Source: Streptomyces formicae (lineage in GTDB: Bacteria > Actinomycetota > Actinomycetes > Streptomycetales > Streptomycetaceae). Taken from it: a stretch of 64,000 nucleotides of DNA. A program made the translations under genes and the position numbers. Within the stretch, counting starts at the first letter, position 1. The number at the start of each line of letters is the position of its first letter. Under the pieces are notes generated by a model. The model was not told the DNA's origin and did no database searches. It was given only the letters and a program-made list of their open reading frames with translations. The stretch lies in the NCBI RefSeq assembly GCF_022647665.1, contig NZ_CP071872.1, positions 7,378,001 through 7,442,000 of the forward strand, given 5' to 3'. Below, one piece after another: positions 16,718 to 27,964 of this stretch.

Positions 16718-18166
16718 GTGAGCGCCAACCGCCCGGCCGCCGTCGTCGTCCTCGCCGCGGGTGAGGGCACCCGCATGAAGTCGAAGACCCCCAAGGTCCT
16801 CCATGAGATCGCCGGGCGCTCGCTCGTCGGCCACGTCGTCTCCGCCGCACGCGAGCTGGGGCCCCAGGAGCTCGTGGTCGTCGTCGGTCACGCGAGCGAG
16901 CAGGTCAAGGAGCACCTCTCCGCGCACTACGCCGGCACGCGGACCGCTTACCAGGCCGAGCAGAACGGCACGGGCCACGCCGTGCGGATGGCGCTGGAGG
17001 AGCTGGGGCGGACGCCGGACGGCACCGTGGTCGTCGTGTGCGGCGACACCCCGCTGCTCTCCGGCGAGACGCTGACCGCGCTCGCCGCGACGCACGCCGC
17101 CGACGGCAACGCCGTGACCGTGCTGACCGCCGAGGTCCCGGACTCGACCGGGTACGGACGGATCGTGCGCGACGCGGCCTCCGGCGCGGTGACCGCGATC
17201 GTGGAGCACAAGGACGCGTCCGAGGCCGAGCGGGCCATCAAGGAGATCAACTCGGGGGTGTTCGCGTTCGACGGGCAGCTGCTCGCGGACGCGCTCGGCA
17301 AGGTCCGTACGGACAACAGCCAGGGCGAGGAGTACCTCACGGACGTCCTCGGGATCCTGCGTGAGGCGGGTCACCGGGTGGGCGCGTCCGTCGCGGGCGA
17401 CCACCGGGAGATCCTGGGCATCAACAACCGCGTGCAGCTCGCGGAGGCGCGGCGGCTGCTGAACGAGCGGCTGCTGGAGCGGGCCATGATGGCCGGCGTG
17501 ACGGTCGTGGACCCGGCGTCGGTCCTCGTCGACGTGACGGTGACGTTCGAGCGCGACGCGGTGATCCACCCGGGTACGCAGCTGCTGGGCGCCACGCACA
17601 TCGCGGAGGACGCCGAGGTCGGCCCGAACACGCGGCTGCGGGACACGACGGTCGGCAAGGGTGCCCGGGTGGACAACACGGTGGCCGACAGCGCCACCGT
17701 CGGCGACTCGGCGTCCGTCGGACCGTACGCGTATCTGCGTCCCGGCACGCACCTCGGCCCGAAGGCCAAGGCCGGCACGTACGTGGAGATGAAGAACGCG
17801 ACGATCGGCGAGGGCACGAAGGTGCCGCACCTCTCCTATGTGGGGGACGCGACGATCGGCGAGTACAGCAACATCGGCGCGGCGAGCGTCTTCGTGAACT
17901 ACGACGGCGAGGCGAAGCACCACACGACGATCGGGTCCCACTGCAAGACGGGTTCCGACAATATGTTTGTTGCCCCTGTCACAGTGGGGGACGGCGCCTA
18001 CACGGCGGCGGGCTCGGTGATCACGAAGGACGTTCCGCCCGGTTCGCTCGCGGTCGCGCGCGGCCAGCAGCGGAATATCGAGGGCTGGGTGGCTCGAAAG
18101 CGTCCGGGGAGCGCGGCGGCTCAGGCCGCCGCGGAGGCGGTCAGGCAGTTCAACGACGAAGGCTGA
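16718..18166 (+). CDS. glmU: Bifunctional GlcNAc-1-phosphate uridyltransferase / GlcN-1-phosphate acetyltransferase
   Basis: 482 residues from GTG 16718, with GAAGGG seven bases upstream. It makes UDP-GlcNAc for peptidoglycan in two steps. The N-terminal pyrophosphorylase has VLAAGEGTRMKSKTPKVLHE, the signature with Arg and Lys contacting UTP, plus EQNGTGHA and CGDTPLL. From about residue 250 the left-handed beta-helix of hexapeptide repeats begins (VGPNTRLRDTTVG, IGEYSNIGAASVFVNYDGE), with the acetyl-CoA region GQQRNIEGW near the end. It is followed after 158 bases by prs, the usual Streptomyces order. Confidence 0.98.
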   Translation: MSANRPAAVVVLAAGEGTRMKSKTPKVLHEIAGRSLVGHVVSAARELGPQELVVVVGHASEQVKEHLSAHYAGTRTAYQAEQNGTGHAVRMALEELGRTPDGTVVVVCGDTPLLSGETLTALAATHAADGNAVTVLTAEVPDSTGYGRIVRDAASGAVTAIVEHKDASEAERAIKEINSGVFAFDGQLLADALGKVRTDNSQGEEYLTDVLGILREAGHRVGASVAGDHREILGINNRVQLAEARRLLNERLLERAMMAGVTVVDPASVLVDVTVTFERDAVIHPGTQLLGATHIAEDAEVGPNTRLRDTTVGKGARVDNTVADSATVGDSASVGPYAYLRPGTHLGPKAKAGTYVEMKNATIGEGTKVPHLSYVGDATIGEYSNIGAASVFVNYDGEAKHHTTIGSHCKTGSDNMFVAPVTVGDGAYTAAGSVITKDVPPGSLAVARGQQRNIEGWVARKRPGSAAAQAAAEAVRQFNDEG

Positions 18167-18324
18167 CCGGAAACGGGTGCGCCGTTCTCGGCGTACCGTG
18201 ATACGTGCACATCGTGCACATTCGGGGGACCGGGAGGTGTCCCCCCGGTGAACACCGTGGCTGGCTCGCCGCACCAAGGACGGGCGGATCAGCAGCAGAG
18301 AAACACGTCTGAGGAGACAGTGCT

Positions 18325-19299
18325 GTGACCGGGATCAAGACGACCGGCGAGAAGAAGCTGATGCTCTTCTCCGGCCGCGCCCACCCCGAGCTGGCCGAGG
18401 AGGTCGCCGCCCAACTGGGTGTCGGCCTGGTGCCGACCAAGGCGTTCGACTTCGCCAACGGCGAGATCTATGTCCGTTTCCAGGAGTCCGCGCGCGGCGC
18501 GGACTGCTTTCTGATCCAGAGCCACACGGCTCCCATCAACAAGTGGATCATGGAACAGCTGATCATGCTGGATGCTCTGAAGCGGGCCTCGGCCCGGAGC
18601 ATCACCGTGATCGTCCCGTTCTACGGCTACGCCCGGCAGGACAAGAAGCACCGCGGCCGTGAGCCGATCTCGGCCCGTCTGGTGGCGGACCTGATGAAGA
18701 CGGCGGGTGCGGACCGGATCCTCACGGTCGATCTGCACACGGACCAGATCCAGGGCTTCTTCGACGGCCCGGTCGACCACCTGTTCGCGCTGCCGCTCCT
18801 CGCGGACTACGTGGGCGCGAAGGTCGACCGTTCGAAGCTGACGGTCGTGTCCCCGGACGCCGGCCGGGTGCGCGTGGCCGACCGCTGGTGCGACCGGCTG
18901 GACGCCCCGCTGGCGATCGTCCACAAGCGCCGCGACAAGGACGTGGCGAACCAGGTCACCGTCCACGAGGTCGTCGGCAATGTCGAGGGCCGGGTCTGCG
19001 TCCTGGTCGACGACATGATCGACACCGGCGGCACCATCTGCGCGGCGGCGGACGCCCTGTTCGCGCACGGTGCGGAGGACGTCATCGTGACGGCGACGCA
19101 CGGTGTGCTGTCCGGTCCCGCGGCGGACCGGCTGAAGAACTCCAAGGTGAGCGAGTTCGTGTTCACGAACACGCTGCCGGACCCGAACAACCTGGAGCTC
19201 GACAAGATCACGGTCCTGTCGATCGCTCCGACGATCGCGCGCGCGGTGCGCGAGGTCTTCGAGGACGGTTCGGTGACGAGCCTCTTCGAGGAGCAGTGA
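18325..19299 (+). CDS. prs: Ribose-phosphate pyrophosphokinase (PRPP synthetase)
   Basis: 324 residues from GTG 18325, preceded by GAGGAG. It makes PRPP from ribose-5-phosphate and ATP for nucleotide, His and Trp synthesis. Landmarks are FANGEIYVRFQESARGAD, the catalytic flexible loop region YGYARQDKKHRGREPIS, DLHTDQIQGFF and the PRPP-binding CVLVDDMIDTGGT. The length is normal for the family. It lies between glmU and rplY. Confidence 0.98.
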   Translation: MTGIKTTGEKKLMLFSGRAHPELAEEVAAQLGVGLVPTKAFDFANGEIYVRFQESARGADCFLIQSHTAPINKWIMEQLIMLDALKRASARSITVIVPFYGYARQDKKHRGREPISARLVADLMKTAGADRILTVDLHTDQIQGFFDGPVDHLFALPLLADYVGAKVDRSKLTVVSPDAGRVRVADRWCDRLDAPLAIVHKRRDKDVANQVTVHEVVGNVEGRVCVLVDDMIDTGGTICAAADALFAHGAEDVIVTATHGVLSGPAADRLKNSKVSEFVFTNTLPDPNNLELDKITVLSIAPTIARAVREVFEDGSVTSLFEEQ

Positions 19300-19313
19300 G
19301 CCAGGGCCGGTCG

Positions 19314-19331
19314 TCAGGCCCCAGGGCCTGA
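19314..19331 (+). terminator. Short hairpin after prs (weak)
   Basis: TCAGGCC/GGCCTGA arms (19314-19320/19325-19331) with a 4-base loop, 15 bases after the prs stop. Short for a Streptomyces terminator; read-through towards rplY is possible. Confidence 0.4.
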
Positions 19332-19356
19332 TCCGAACGCCAGGCCCTAGATCGAT

Positions 19357-19385
19357 TTAGGCTGCGGCCTCCCTCCGGGTAGACT
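19357..19385 (+). promoter_or_regulatory. Candidate promoter for rplY
   Basis: A TAGACT -10-like hexamer at 19380-19385 follows TTAGGC at 19357-19362 with a 17-base spacer. It would give a leader of about 120 bases with GC-rich inverted repeats (GCCGTACC...GGTACGGC near 19410-19431) before the rplY ribosome site. Confidence 0.4.
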
Positions 19386-19515
19386 CATCGAGTTGCTCGG
19401 CGAGGGAGGCCGTACCCGTTTCCGGTACGGCGGTCCGTTATCGACGCGCTCTTCGTAGCAGGCCAGTCGTGGCCGGGTGACTGTTCATGTTCGTCACCAT
19501 CTACGAGGAGTGCAC

Positions 19516-20121
19516 ATGTCCGAGGTGAAGCTCGCCACCGAGACCCGCACCGAGTTCGGCAAGGGCGCCGCGCGCCGCATCCGCCGCGAGAACAAGGTCC
19601 CGGGCGTTCTGTACGGCCACGGCGTCGACCCGATCCACGTCACGCTGCCGGGCCACGACCTGCTGCTGGCGCTGCGTACCCCGAACGTCCTGCTGGCGCT
19701 GGAGATCGAGGGCAAGAAGGAGCTGGCGATCCCGAAGGCCGTGCAGCGCGACCCGCTGAAGGGCTTCCTGGAGCACGTCGACCTGCTGCTCGTGAAGCGC
19801 GGCGAGAAGGTCAGCGTCGAGATCCCGGTCCACGCCGAGGGCGAGCTGGCCCCGGGCGGCAACCTGCTGGAGCACGTCCTGAACGCGCTGCCGGTCGAGG
19901 CCGAGGCCACCCACATCCCCGAGTCGTTCACCGTCTCCGTCGAGGGCCTGGAGGCCGGCGCCTCCGTCCTCGCCAAGGACATCACCCTGCCGAACGGCGT
20001 CACGCTGGGCGTCGAGGAGGACGCCGTCGTGCTCCAGGTCCTGGCCGCGCAGGCCGAGGAGCCGGCTGCCGAGGCCGAAGAGGCCGTCGAGGGCGAAGAG
20101 GCCCCCGCCGCGGAGGCCTGA
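19516..20121 (+). CDS. rplY: 50S ribosomal protein bL25 (CTC/TL5 long form)
   Basis: 201 residues from ATG 19516, with GAGGAG at 19505-19510. It binds 5S rRNA in the large subunit. The N-terminal L25 domain starts LATETRTEFGKGAARRIRRE and contains VPGVLYGHG; the C-terminal TL5 domain (about 95-185) includes GEKVSVEIPVHAEGE. The last 20 residues are an acidic Ala/Glu tail common in actinobacterial L25. It is followed by a perfect 19-bp terminator and then pth. Confidence 0.98.
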   Translation: MSEVKLATETRTEFGKGAARRIRRENKVPGVLYGHGVDPIHVTLPGHDLLLALRTPNVLLALEIEGKKELAIPKAVQRDPLKGFLEHVDLLLVKRGEKVSVEIPVHAEGELAPGGNLLEHVLNALPVEAEATHIPESFTVSVEGLEAGASVLAKDITLPNGVTLGVEEDAVVLQVLAAQAEEPAAEAEEAVEGEEAPAAEA

Positions 20122-20146
20122 TCCGTCCCGGATCACGAAATCCCCT

Positions 20147-20186
20147 GCCACCGCCCCCCGCACCGCACGGTGCGGGGGGCGGTGGC
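20147..20186 (+). terminator. Perfect 19-bp hairpin after rplY
   Basis: Arms 20147-20165 and 20168-20186 are exactly complementary around CA, in practice an 18-bp stem with a tetraloop. It lies 15 bases before the pth start, so pth likely has its own promoter or depends on read-through. Confidence 0.85.
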
Positions 20187-20200
20187 GCTATGAAGGAGGC

Positions 20201-20806
20201 ATGCAGCAGATGACGACGGACGCGACGGCCCCCTGGCTCGTGGTGGGGCTGGGGAACCCCGGGCCGGGTTACGCCGGGAACCGCCACAATGTCGGGTTCA
20301 TGGTGGCGGACCTGCTCGCCGAGCGGATGGGCGGTTCGTTCAAGCGGGCGACGAAGGCGCAGGCGCAGGTGGTGGAGGGCAGGATCGGCGCTCCGGGGCC
20401 CGCGAGCCGGCGGGTGGTGCTGGCGAAGCCGATGTCGTACATGAACCTGTCCGGCGGCCCGGTGGTGTCACTGCGGGACTTCTACAAGGTGCCGACGGCG
20501 AACATCGTGGCGATCCACGACGAGCTGGACATCGACTACGGCGTGCTGCGGCTGAAGCTCGGCGGCGGCGACAACGGCCACAACGGGCTGAAGTCGATGA
20601 CGAAGGCGATGGGGGCGGACTACCACCGGCTGCGGTTCGGGATCGGGCGTCCGCCGGGCCGGATGCAGGTGGCGGACTTCGTGCTGAAGGACTTCTCGGC
20701 GGCGGAGCGCAAGGAGCTGGACTACTTCGTGGACCGCGCGGCGGACGCGGTGGAGTGTCTGGTGACGGAAGGGCTGGAGCGGGCGCAGAGTGCGTACAAC
20801 TCCTGA
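20201..20806 (+). CDS. pth: Peptidyl-tRNA hydrolase
   Basis: 201 residues from ATG 20201 (a second ATG at 20210 is possible), with AAGGAGG immediately upstream. It recycles peptidyl-tRNA released from stalled ribosomes. Signatures are LVVGLGNPGPGYAGNRHNVGF with the catalytic His, KPMSYMNLSG, and HDELDIDYG...KLGGGDNGHNGLKS, including the catalytic Asp. The rplY-pth order is the standard Streptomyces arrangement. Confidence 0.98.
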   Translation: MQQMTTDATAPWLVVGLGNPGPGYAGNRHNVGFMVADLLAERMGGSFKRATKAQAQVVEGRIGAPGPASRRVVLAKPMSYMNLSGGPVVSLRDFYKVPTANIVAIHDELDIDYGVLRLKLGGGDNGHNGLKSMTKAMGADYHRLRFGIGRPPGRMQVADFVLKDFSAAERKELDYFVDRAADAVECLVTEGLERAQSAYNS

Positions 20807-20893
20807 CCGGAGTGCGCACAACTCCTGACAAGCCCCCCATAGCAATGGCCTGAGGTTGACCGAGCGCGGTCGCTTGCCGAAGGATCGCGCCCC

Positions 20894-21364
20894 ATGAAGC
20901 GGAACTCCTCCGGCCGGATGTTCGACCACGGCCGCCGTGCGGCCATGGTGCTGGTCGCCCTGCTGCTGCTCGTCGCCGGCGTGTGGTCGTCCTGGGGCAC
21001 GGCCCAGCACGTGCTGCTCGCCAAGGGCCGCGAACACGGCACGCTCACGGTGGCGGACTGCGGCGAGAAGACCTGCACGGGCTCGTACGACCCCGAGGGG
21101 CCGTCCGCGCCGCGCAAGGGCATGGTCATCGAGCGCTCGGTCGCCGTCTCCAAGAGTGCGACGGTCGCGGTCGTCGTGAAGCCCGGCACGGACGAGCTGG
21201 TCCGTACGGGGTGGGCGGGGGCGCTGCACGCGTGGCTGCCGTTCGGCGGTGCGCTGCTGCTCGCGGCCCTGGTGATCGGCGGCGGTCTGCGCATGACGCG
21301 CACCGCTTGGGCGACGGCGGCCGCGGGCGGCGCGCTGCTGGTGGGCGCTTTCTTCGCGCTGTGA
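20894..21364 (+). CDS. Hypothetical membrane protein
   Basis: 156 residues from ATG 20894, with AAGGA upstream. One N-terminal TM helix (AAMVLVALLLLVAGVWSSWG) is followed by a ~65-residue extracytoplasmic part with two cysteines (DCGEKTC), then two C-terminal TM helices. No family is recognised. It occupies the slot between pth and ppc and is convergent with ppc. Confidence 0.8.
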   Translation: MKRNSSGRMFDHGRRAAMVLVALLLLVAGVWSSWGTAQHVLLAKGREHGTLTVADCGEKTCTGSYDPEGPSAPRKGMVIERSVAVSKSATVAVVVKPGTDELVRTGWAGALHAWLPFGGALLLAALVIGGGLRMTRTAWATAAAGGALLVGAFFAL

Positions 21365-21409
21365 GCCGCCGGACGGGCCCGGGTCGGGCCAGTCCGGCGG
21401 CCGGGGGCG

Positions 21410-24139
<2,730 letters not shown>

Positions 24140-24286
24140 AGGTGCGGCTCCTTGCAGTGTTTGAGCACGTCTGGAGGTTTTCCGGAGGCTTTGCGGACCG
24201 CGCTGTCCGACGCCACCAAGGATAGGTGTCCGTTCATGCACCGTTGTCCACAGCCCTCTTGCCGCGAGGCGTCGCGCTGCCATACT

Positions 24287-24313
24287 TACGACGCCGTAGG
24301 TTACGGATCCGTA
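24287..24313. promoter_or_regulatory. Tandem palindromes, candidate TetR operator before the desaturase gene
   Basis: Two copies of TACG-N4-CGTA lie at 24287-24298 and 24302-24313, 15 bases centre to centre; the second is a perfect 12-bp palindrome (TACGGATCCGTA). They sit 43-69 bases before the desaturase start. The gene after the desaturase is a TetR-family repressor, so autoregulation through these sites is a reasonable inference. Confidence 0.55.
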
Positions 24314-24355
24314 GCCATGGATCATTCGCACTCCTCACCCCACAGGGGACACCCC

Positions 24356-25330
24356 ATGACCACAAGCCCCGATGTGATCGACGACGCCCGGAAGCCGTCC
24401 GACCTCCCTGCCGCCACGCTCGGCGGCGAAAAGAAGCGTTCGATCGAGCAGATCGCCCTGCTGCTGTTCATCACGGTGCCCTTCCTCGCCCTGCTCGCGG
24501 CGGTGCCGCTGGCCTGGGGCTGGGGCGTGAGCTGGCTCGACCTCGGCCTGCTCGTGTTCATGTACTTCCTCGGCTGCCACGGTGTGACGATCGGCTTCCA
24601 CCGCTATTTCACGCACGGCTCCTTCAAGGCGAAGCGCCCGCTGCGCATCGCGCTGGCGGTCGCCGGCTCGATGGCGGTGGAGGGCCCGCTGGTCCGCTGG
24701 GTGGCGGACCACCGCAAGCACCACAAGTTCTCGGACGCCGACGGCGACCCGCATTCGCCGTGGCGCTTCGGTGAGACCCTGCCGGCGCTGATGAAGGGCC
24801 TGTGGTGGGCGCACATCGGCTGGCTGTTCGACGAGGAGCAGACCCCTCAGCACAAGTACGCGCCGGATCTGATCAAGGACCCGGCGATCCGCGCGGTCTC
24901 GCGTCAGTTCGTCATCTGGACGATCGTCTCGCTGGCGATCCCGCCGCTGGTCGGCGGTCTGGTGACGATGTCGTGGTGGGGCGCGTTCACGGCGTTCTTC
25001 TGGGGCTCGCTGGTGCGGGTCGCGCTGCTGCACCACGTGACCTGGTCGATCAACTCGATCTGCCACGCCGTGGGCAAGCGTCCGTTCAAGTCCCGTGACC
25101 GTTCGGGCAACGTGTGGTGGCTCGCGGTGCTGTCGTGCGGCGAGTCCTGGCACAACCTGCACCACGCCGACCCGACGAGCGCGCGGCACGGTGTGATGCG
25201 CGGGCAGATCGACTCCAGCGCCCGGCTGATCCGCTGGTTCGAGCTGGCGGGCTGGGCGTACGACGTGCGCTGGCCGAGCGCGGAGCGTATCGACTCCCGG
25301 CGCAAGACGGAGGCCGCAGAGGCGGCATGA
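24356..25330 (+). CDS. Acyl-CoA / fatty acid delta-9-type desaturase
   Basis: 324 residues from ATG 24356, with AGGGGAC upstream; an in-frame ATG at 24317 has no site. This is a membrane di-iron enzyme introducing a double bond into acyl chains. The three histidine boxes HRYFTH, HRKHH and HNLHH are intact, and four TM helices are visible. Its stop overlaps the start of a TetR regulator (ATGA), and tandem palindromes precede it, suggesting a self-regulated membrane-fluidity operon as in other actinobacteria and pseudomonads. Confidence 0.95.
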   Translation: MTTSPDVIDDARKPSDLPAATLGGEKKRSIEQIALLLFITVPFLALLAAVPLAWGWGVSWLDLGLLVFMYFLGCHGVTIGFHRYFTHGSFKAKRPLRIALAVAGSMAVEGPLVRWVADHRKHHKFSDADGDPHSPWRFGETLPALMKGLWWAHIGWLFDEEQTPQHKYAPDLIKDPAIRAVSRQFVIWTIVSLAIPPLVGGLVTMSWWGAFTAFFWGSLVRVALLHHVTWSINSICHAVGKRPFKSRDRSGNVWWLAVLSCGESWHNLHHADPTSARHGVMRGQIDSSARLIRWFELAGWAYDVRWPSAERIDSRRKTEAAEAA

Positions 25331-26001
25331 TTGACGACGTGGCGATCGACGGCAGTAGCACCAGCAGCGACAAGCCGAGGCGCGGGCGCAGGGTCCGCAT
25401 GACCGGGGCGGAACGCCGCCAGCAACTGCTCGACATCGGCCGCACGCTCTTCGCGGAGAAGGGCTTCGAAGGCACGTCGGTGGAGGAGATCGCGGCCAAG
25501 GCCGGGGTCTCCAAGCCGGTGGTGTACGAACACTTCGGTGGCAAGGAAGGGCTGTACGCGGTCGTCGTGGACCGCGAGATGCGCCAGCTGCTGGACATGG
25601 TGACCGGCGCGCTGACCGCCGGGCACCCGCGTGAACTGCTGGAGCAGGCGGCCTTCGCCCTGCTCGACTACATCGAGACGTACACGGACGGATTCCGGAT
25701 CCTGGTCCGTGACTCGCCGGTGGCCCAGTCGACGGGCACCTTCGCCTCGCTGATCAGCGATATCGCCACGCAGGTGGAGGACATTCTGGGCCTGGAGTTC
25801 AAGGCCCGCGGCTTCGATCCGAAGCTGGCGCCGCTGTACGCGCAGGCGCTGGTGGGAATGGTGGCCCTCACGGGCCAGTGGTGGCTGGACGTCCGCAAGC
25901 CGAAGAAGGCGGAGGTCGCGGCGCATCTGGTGAATCTGGCCTGGCACGGTCTGGACGGCCTGGAGCAGAAGCCTCGGCTGATAGGGCACCGCAAGAGCTG
26001 A
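25327..26001 (+). CDS. TetR-family transcriptional regulator
   Basis: 224 residues; ATG 25327 overlaps the desaturase stop. After a basic tail (KPRRGRRVRMTGAERR) comes the helix-turn-helix: LLDIGRTLFAEKGFEGTSVEEIAAKAGVSKPVVYEHFGGKE (split here by eye into its three helices). The C-terminal helical domain would sense a ligand, plausibly an acyl-CoA. Coupling to the desaturase suggests local control. A bulged terminator follows. Confidence 0.93.
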   Translation: MIDDVAIDGSSTSSDKPRRGRRVRMTGAERRQQLLDIGRTLFAEKGFEGTSVEEIAAKAGVSKPVVYEHFGGKEGLYAVVVDREMRQLLDMVTGALTAGHPRELLEQAAFALLDYIETYTDGFRILVRDSPVAQSTGTFASLISDIATQVEDILGLEFKARGFDPKLAPLYAQALVGMVALTGQWWLDVRKPKKAEVAAHLVNLAWHGLDGLEQKPRLIGHRKS

Positions 26002-26004
26002 TCC

Positions 26005-26039
26005 GGCCGGCGGTCCGGTCGCGTGACCGGCCGCCGGCC
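26005..26039. terminator. GC-rich hairpin between convergent TetR and VOC genes
   Basis: Arms 26005-26020 and 26025-26039 pair with a single bulged T and a GCGT loop. Confidence 0.75.
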
Positions 26040-26074
26040 GGGGCCTAAGTCGTCCTCCGCGTCCCCTGAGCCGG

Positions 26075-26497
26075 TCATGCGGCCGGCTCGGATTCGGGCT
26101 CGGACACTGACTCGGGCTCGGACACTGGCTCGGACTCGGACACGGGCTCCAGGAACTCCAGGAGGTTGCCCACCGGGTCCTCGGAGTAGAAGCGGCGGTG
26201 CCCGGGCAGGTCGTGGTCCCAGACGACCTTGGCGCCACGCGATTCGAGGCGGTCGGCATACGCCTCGATTCCGGTGACGCGCAGCCCGGGGTGGGCCTTC
26301 CTCGCGGGCCTGAAGTCTGCCTCGATGCCGAGGTGCAGCTGCACGGGCCCGGCCTGGAACCAGCAGCCGCCGCGGGCGGCGAGCGGCGGGGGCTTGGGGA
26401 CCTCGGTCATCCCGAGGACGTCGGTGTAGTACGCGCGCAGGGCGTCCTCGGTGCCCGGCGGCGCGGTGAGCTGGACGTGGTCGAACGCTGTCAGCAT
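26075..26497 (-). CDS. VOC-superfamily (glyoxalase/bleomycin-resistance-like) protein
   Basis: 140 residues, with AGGGGG before ATG 26497. One vicinal-oxygen-chelate module is visible: FDHVQLTAPPGTEDALRAYY at the start, VQLHLGIE in the middle and FYSEDPVGNLLEFLEP with the C-terminal metal-ligand Glu. The last ~20 residues are a low-complexity Ser-Glu-Pro repeat encoded by imperfect tandem copies of CTCGGACACTGG-like units, probably recent slippage. It follows tam by 16 bases in one operon. The substrate is unknown. Confidence 0.88.
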   Translation of the reverse strand: MLTAFDHVQLTAPPGTEDALRAYYTDVLGMTEVPKPPPLAARGGCWFQAGPVQLHLGIEADFRPARKAHPGLRVTGIEAYADRLESRGAKVVWDHDLPGHRRFYSEDPVGNLLEFLEPVSESEPVSEPESVSEPESEPAA

Positions 26498-26513
26498 GGT
26501 TCCCCCCTGCTGG

Positions 26514-27335
26514 TCAGGACGGTTTGCGGGCCACGGCGAAGATCCGTCGGAACGGGAAGACCGTCCCGTGCGGCCCCGGCGGGTATGCCTTGCGGAGCAG
26601 GTCGCGGTACTGGGCGAGGAACTCCTCGGTCGCCTCGTCGTCCCCTTCGAGCGTGGTGAGGACCGGCCGCAGCGCGGTGCCCTTCACCCAGTCGAGCACG
26701 GGGTCCTCGCCGCCGAGGAGCTGGGAGTACGTCGTCTCCCAGACGTCCGTCGCGCAGCCGAGGTCGGCGAGGCGCATGAGGTAGTCGGCGGGGTCCAGGA
26801 TGTGGACGAAGCGGCGGCCCTGGTCGGCGAGGCGGTCGCGCCACTGGGGGGTGTCGCAGAGCTCGCCGAGCAGGGCGTGGCTGGGGGAGGTGAAGTTCCC
26901 CGGGACCTGGAAGGCGAGGGTGCCGCCGGGCGCGAGGCCGTCGATCCAGGTGCGGAACGATTCGGGGTGGTTGGGCACCCATTGCAGTGCGGCGTTGGAG
27001 ACGATCAGGTCGTACGGCTCGTCGGGCGTCCAGTGCGCGGCGTCGGCGGGGCGGAAGTCGAGCCAGCCGCCGCCGGGGGTGGTGCCGGCGTACTCCTTCT
27101 CGGCCCGGGTGAGCATCTCCGGTGAGAGGTCGAAGCCGGTGATGTGCGCGTCGGGCCAGCGCTCGGCGAGGAGGACGGTGACATTGCCGGGCCCGCAGCC
27201 GAGATCGGCGATGCGCGGGGCGCGAGCGGCGCCCGGCAGCTCGGGTATTCGGGCCAGAAGGTCGAGGAACGGGCGGGTCCGGTGGCCTGAGTGACGGAGG
27301 TACTGCTGTGGATCCCAGGTTGGTGCGGAATGCAT
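26514..27335 (-). CDS. tam: Trans-aconitate 2-methyltransferase-like SAM methyltransferase
   Basis: 273 residues from ATG 27335, with AAGGGGG upstream. It fits the Tam family, which methylates trans-aconitate, an aconitase inhibitor. Evidence is WDPQQYLRHSGHRTRPFLDLL near the start, the SAM loop IADLGCGPGNVT, FDLSPEML, LIVSNAALQWVPNHPE, QVPGNFTSPSH and the C-terminal FPFRRIFAVAR. It leads the tam-VOC operon and is divergent from a MarR gene across a region with a perfect 14-bp palindrome. Confidence 0.88.
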   Translation of the reverse strand: MHSAPTWDPQQYLRHSGHRTRPFLDLLARIPELPGAARAPRIADLGCGPGNVTVLLAERWPDAHITGFDLSPEMLTRAEKEYAGTTPGGGWLDFRPADAAHWTPDEPYDLIVSNAALQWVPNHPESFRTWIDGLAPGGTLAFQVPGNFTSPSHALLGELCDTPQWRDRLADQGRRFVHILDPADYLMRLADLGCATDVWETTYSQLLGGEDPVLDWVKGTALRPVLTTLEGDDEATEEFLAQYRDLLRKAYPPGPHGTVFPFRRIFAVARKPS

Positions 27336-27417
27336 GTTCGAGCCCCCTTGCTGGAAAGGTACGGCCAAGCGGAACGAGGTTCCGGCCCGACCATGCCCAA
27401 TAGTCCGACGAAATATA

Positions 27418-27431
27418 TCTTGACGTCAAGA
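27418..27431. promoter_or_regulatory. Perfect 14-bp palindrome, candidate MarR operator
   Basis: TCTTGACGTCAAGA lies between the divergent tam and marR genes, 36 bases before the MarR start. Paired TTGA/TCAA half-sites of this type are typical MarR-family targets. A TACACT -10-like hexamer at 27454-27459, only 7 bases before ATG 27467, suggests a leaderless marR transcript. Confidence 0.65.
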
Positions 27432-27466
27432 GACTTCATGTCGACAGACCCTCTACACTGATCGAC

Positions 27467-27964
27467 ATGGAGGACGAGGTCGACCGACTGGTCGCTGCAT
27501 GGCGCCGCGAGCGCCCCGACCTCGACGTGGAACCGCTCGAGGTGCTCAGCCGTGTGTCCAGACTGGCCCGGCATCTCGACCGCGCCCGCCGCCTGGCCTT
27601 CTCCGAGCACGGCCTGGAGCCCTGGGAGTTCGACGTCCTGACGTCACTGCGGCGGGCCGGCGCGCCCTACCAGCTCTCCCCCGGCCAGCTGCTGACGCAG
27701 ACCCTGGTGACCTCCGGCACGATGACCAACCGCATCGACCGCCTCGCCAAGAAGGGTCTCGTCGAGCGGCTGCCCGACCCCAGCGACCGGCGCGGTGTGC
27801 TGGTGCGGCTCACCTCCGAGGGCCGCGACCGCGCCGACCAGGCGCTCGCCGGGCTGCTGGCCCAGGAGCGCGCGATCCTCTCCCAGCTCCCCCGCACCCA
27901 GCGCGCCGAACTCGCCGCGCTGCTACGCGAGCTGACCGCCCCGTTCGACAACGTCCCCGGCTGA
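27467..27964 (+). CDS. MarR-family transcriptional regulator
   Basis: 165 residues from ATG 27467. The winged helix is clear: LEPWEFDVLTSLRRAG, then LTQTLVTSGTMTNRIDRL for the recognition helix region, then VERLPDPSDRRGVLVRLT for the wing. It probably represses itself and the divergent tam operon through the palindrome at 27418-27431. Its 3' end overlaps the convergent response-regulator gene by 42 bases. Confidence 0.93.
   Translation: MEDEVDRLVAAWRRERPDLDVEPLEVLSRVSRLARHLDRARRLAFSEHGLEPWEFDVLTSLRRAGAPYQLSPGQLLTQTLVTSGTMTNRIDRLAKKGLVERLPDPSDRRGVLVRLTSEGRDRADQALAGLLAQERAILSQLPRTQRAELAALLRELTAPFDNVPG

Noticed and set aside
16539..16720. tRNA-Gln as an attachment site for an integrated element
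   Set aside because: No repeat of the tRNA 3' end is seen downstream; a terminator and glmU follow directly.
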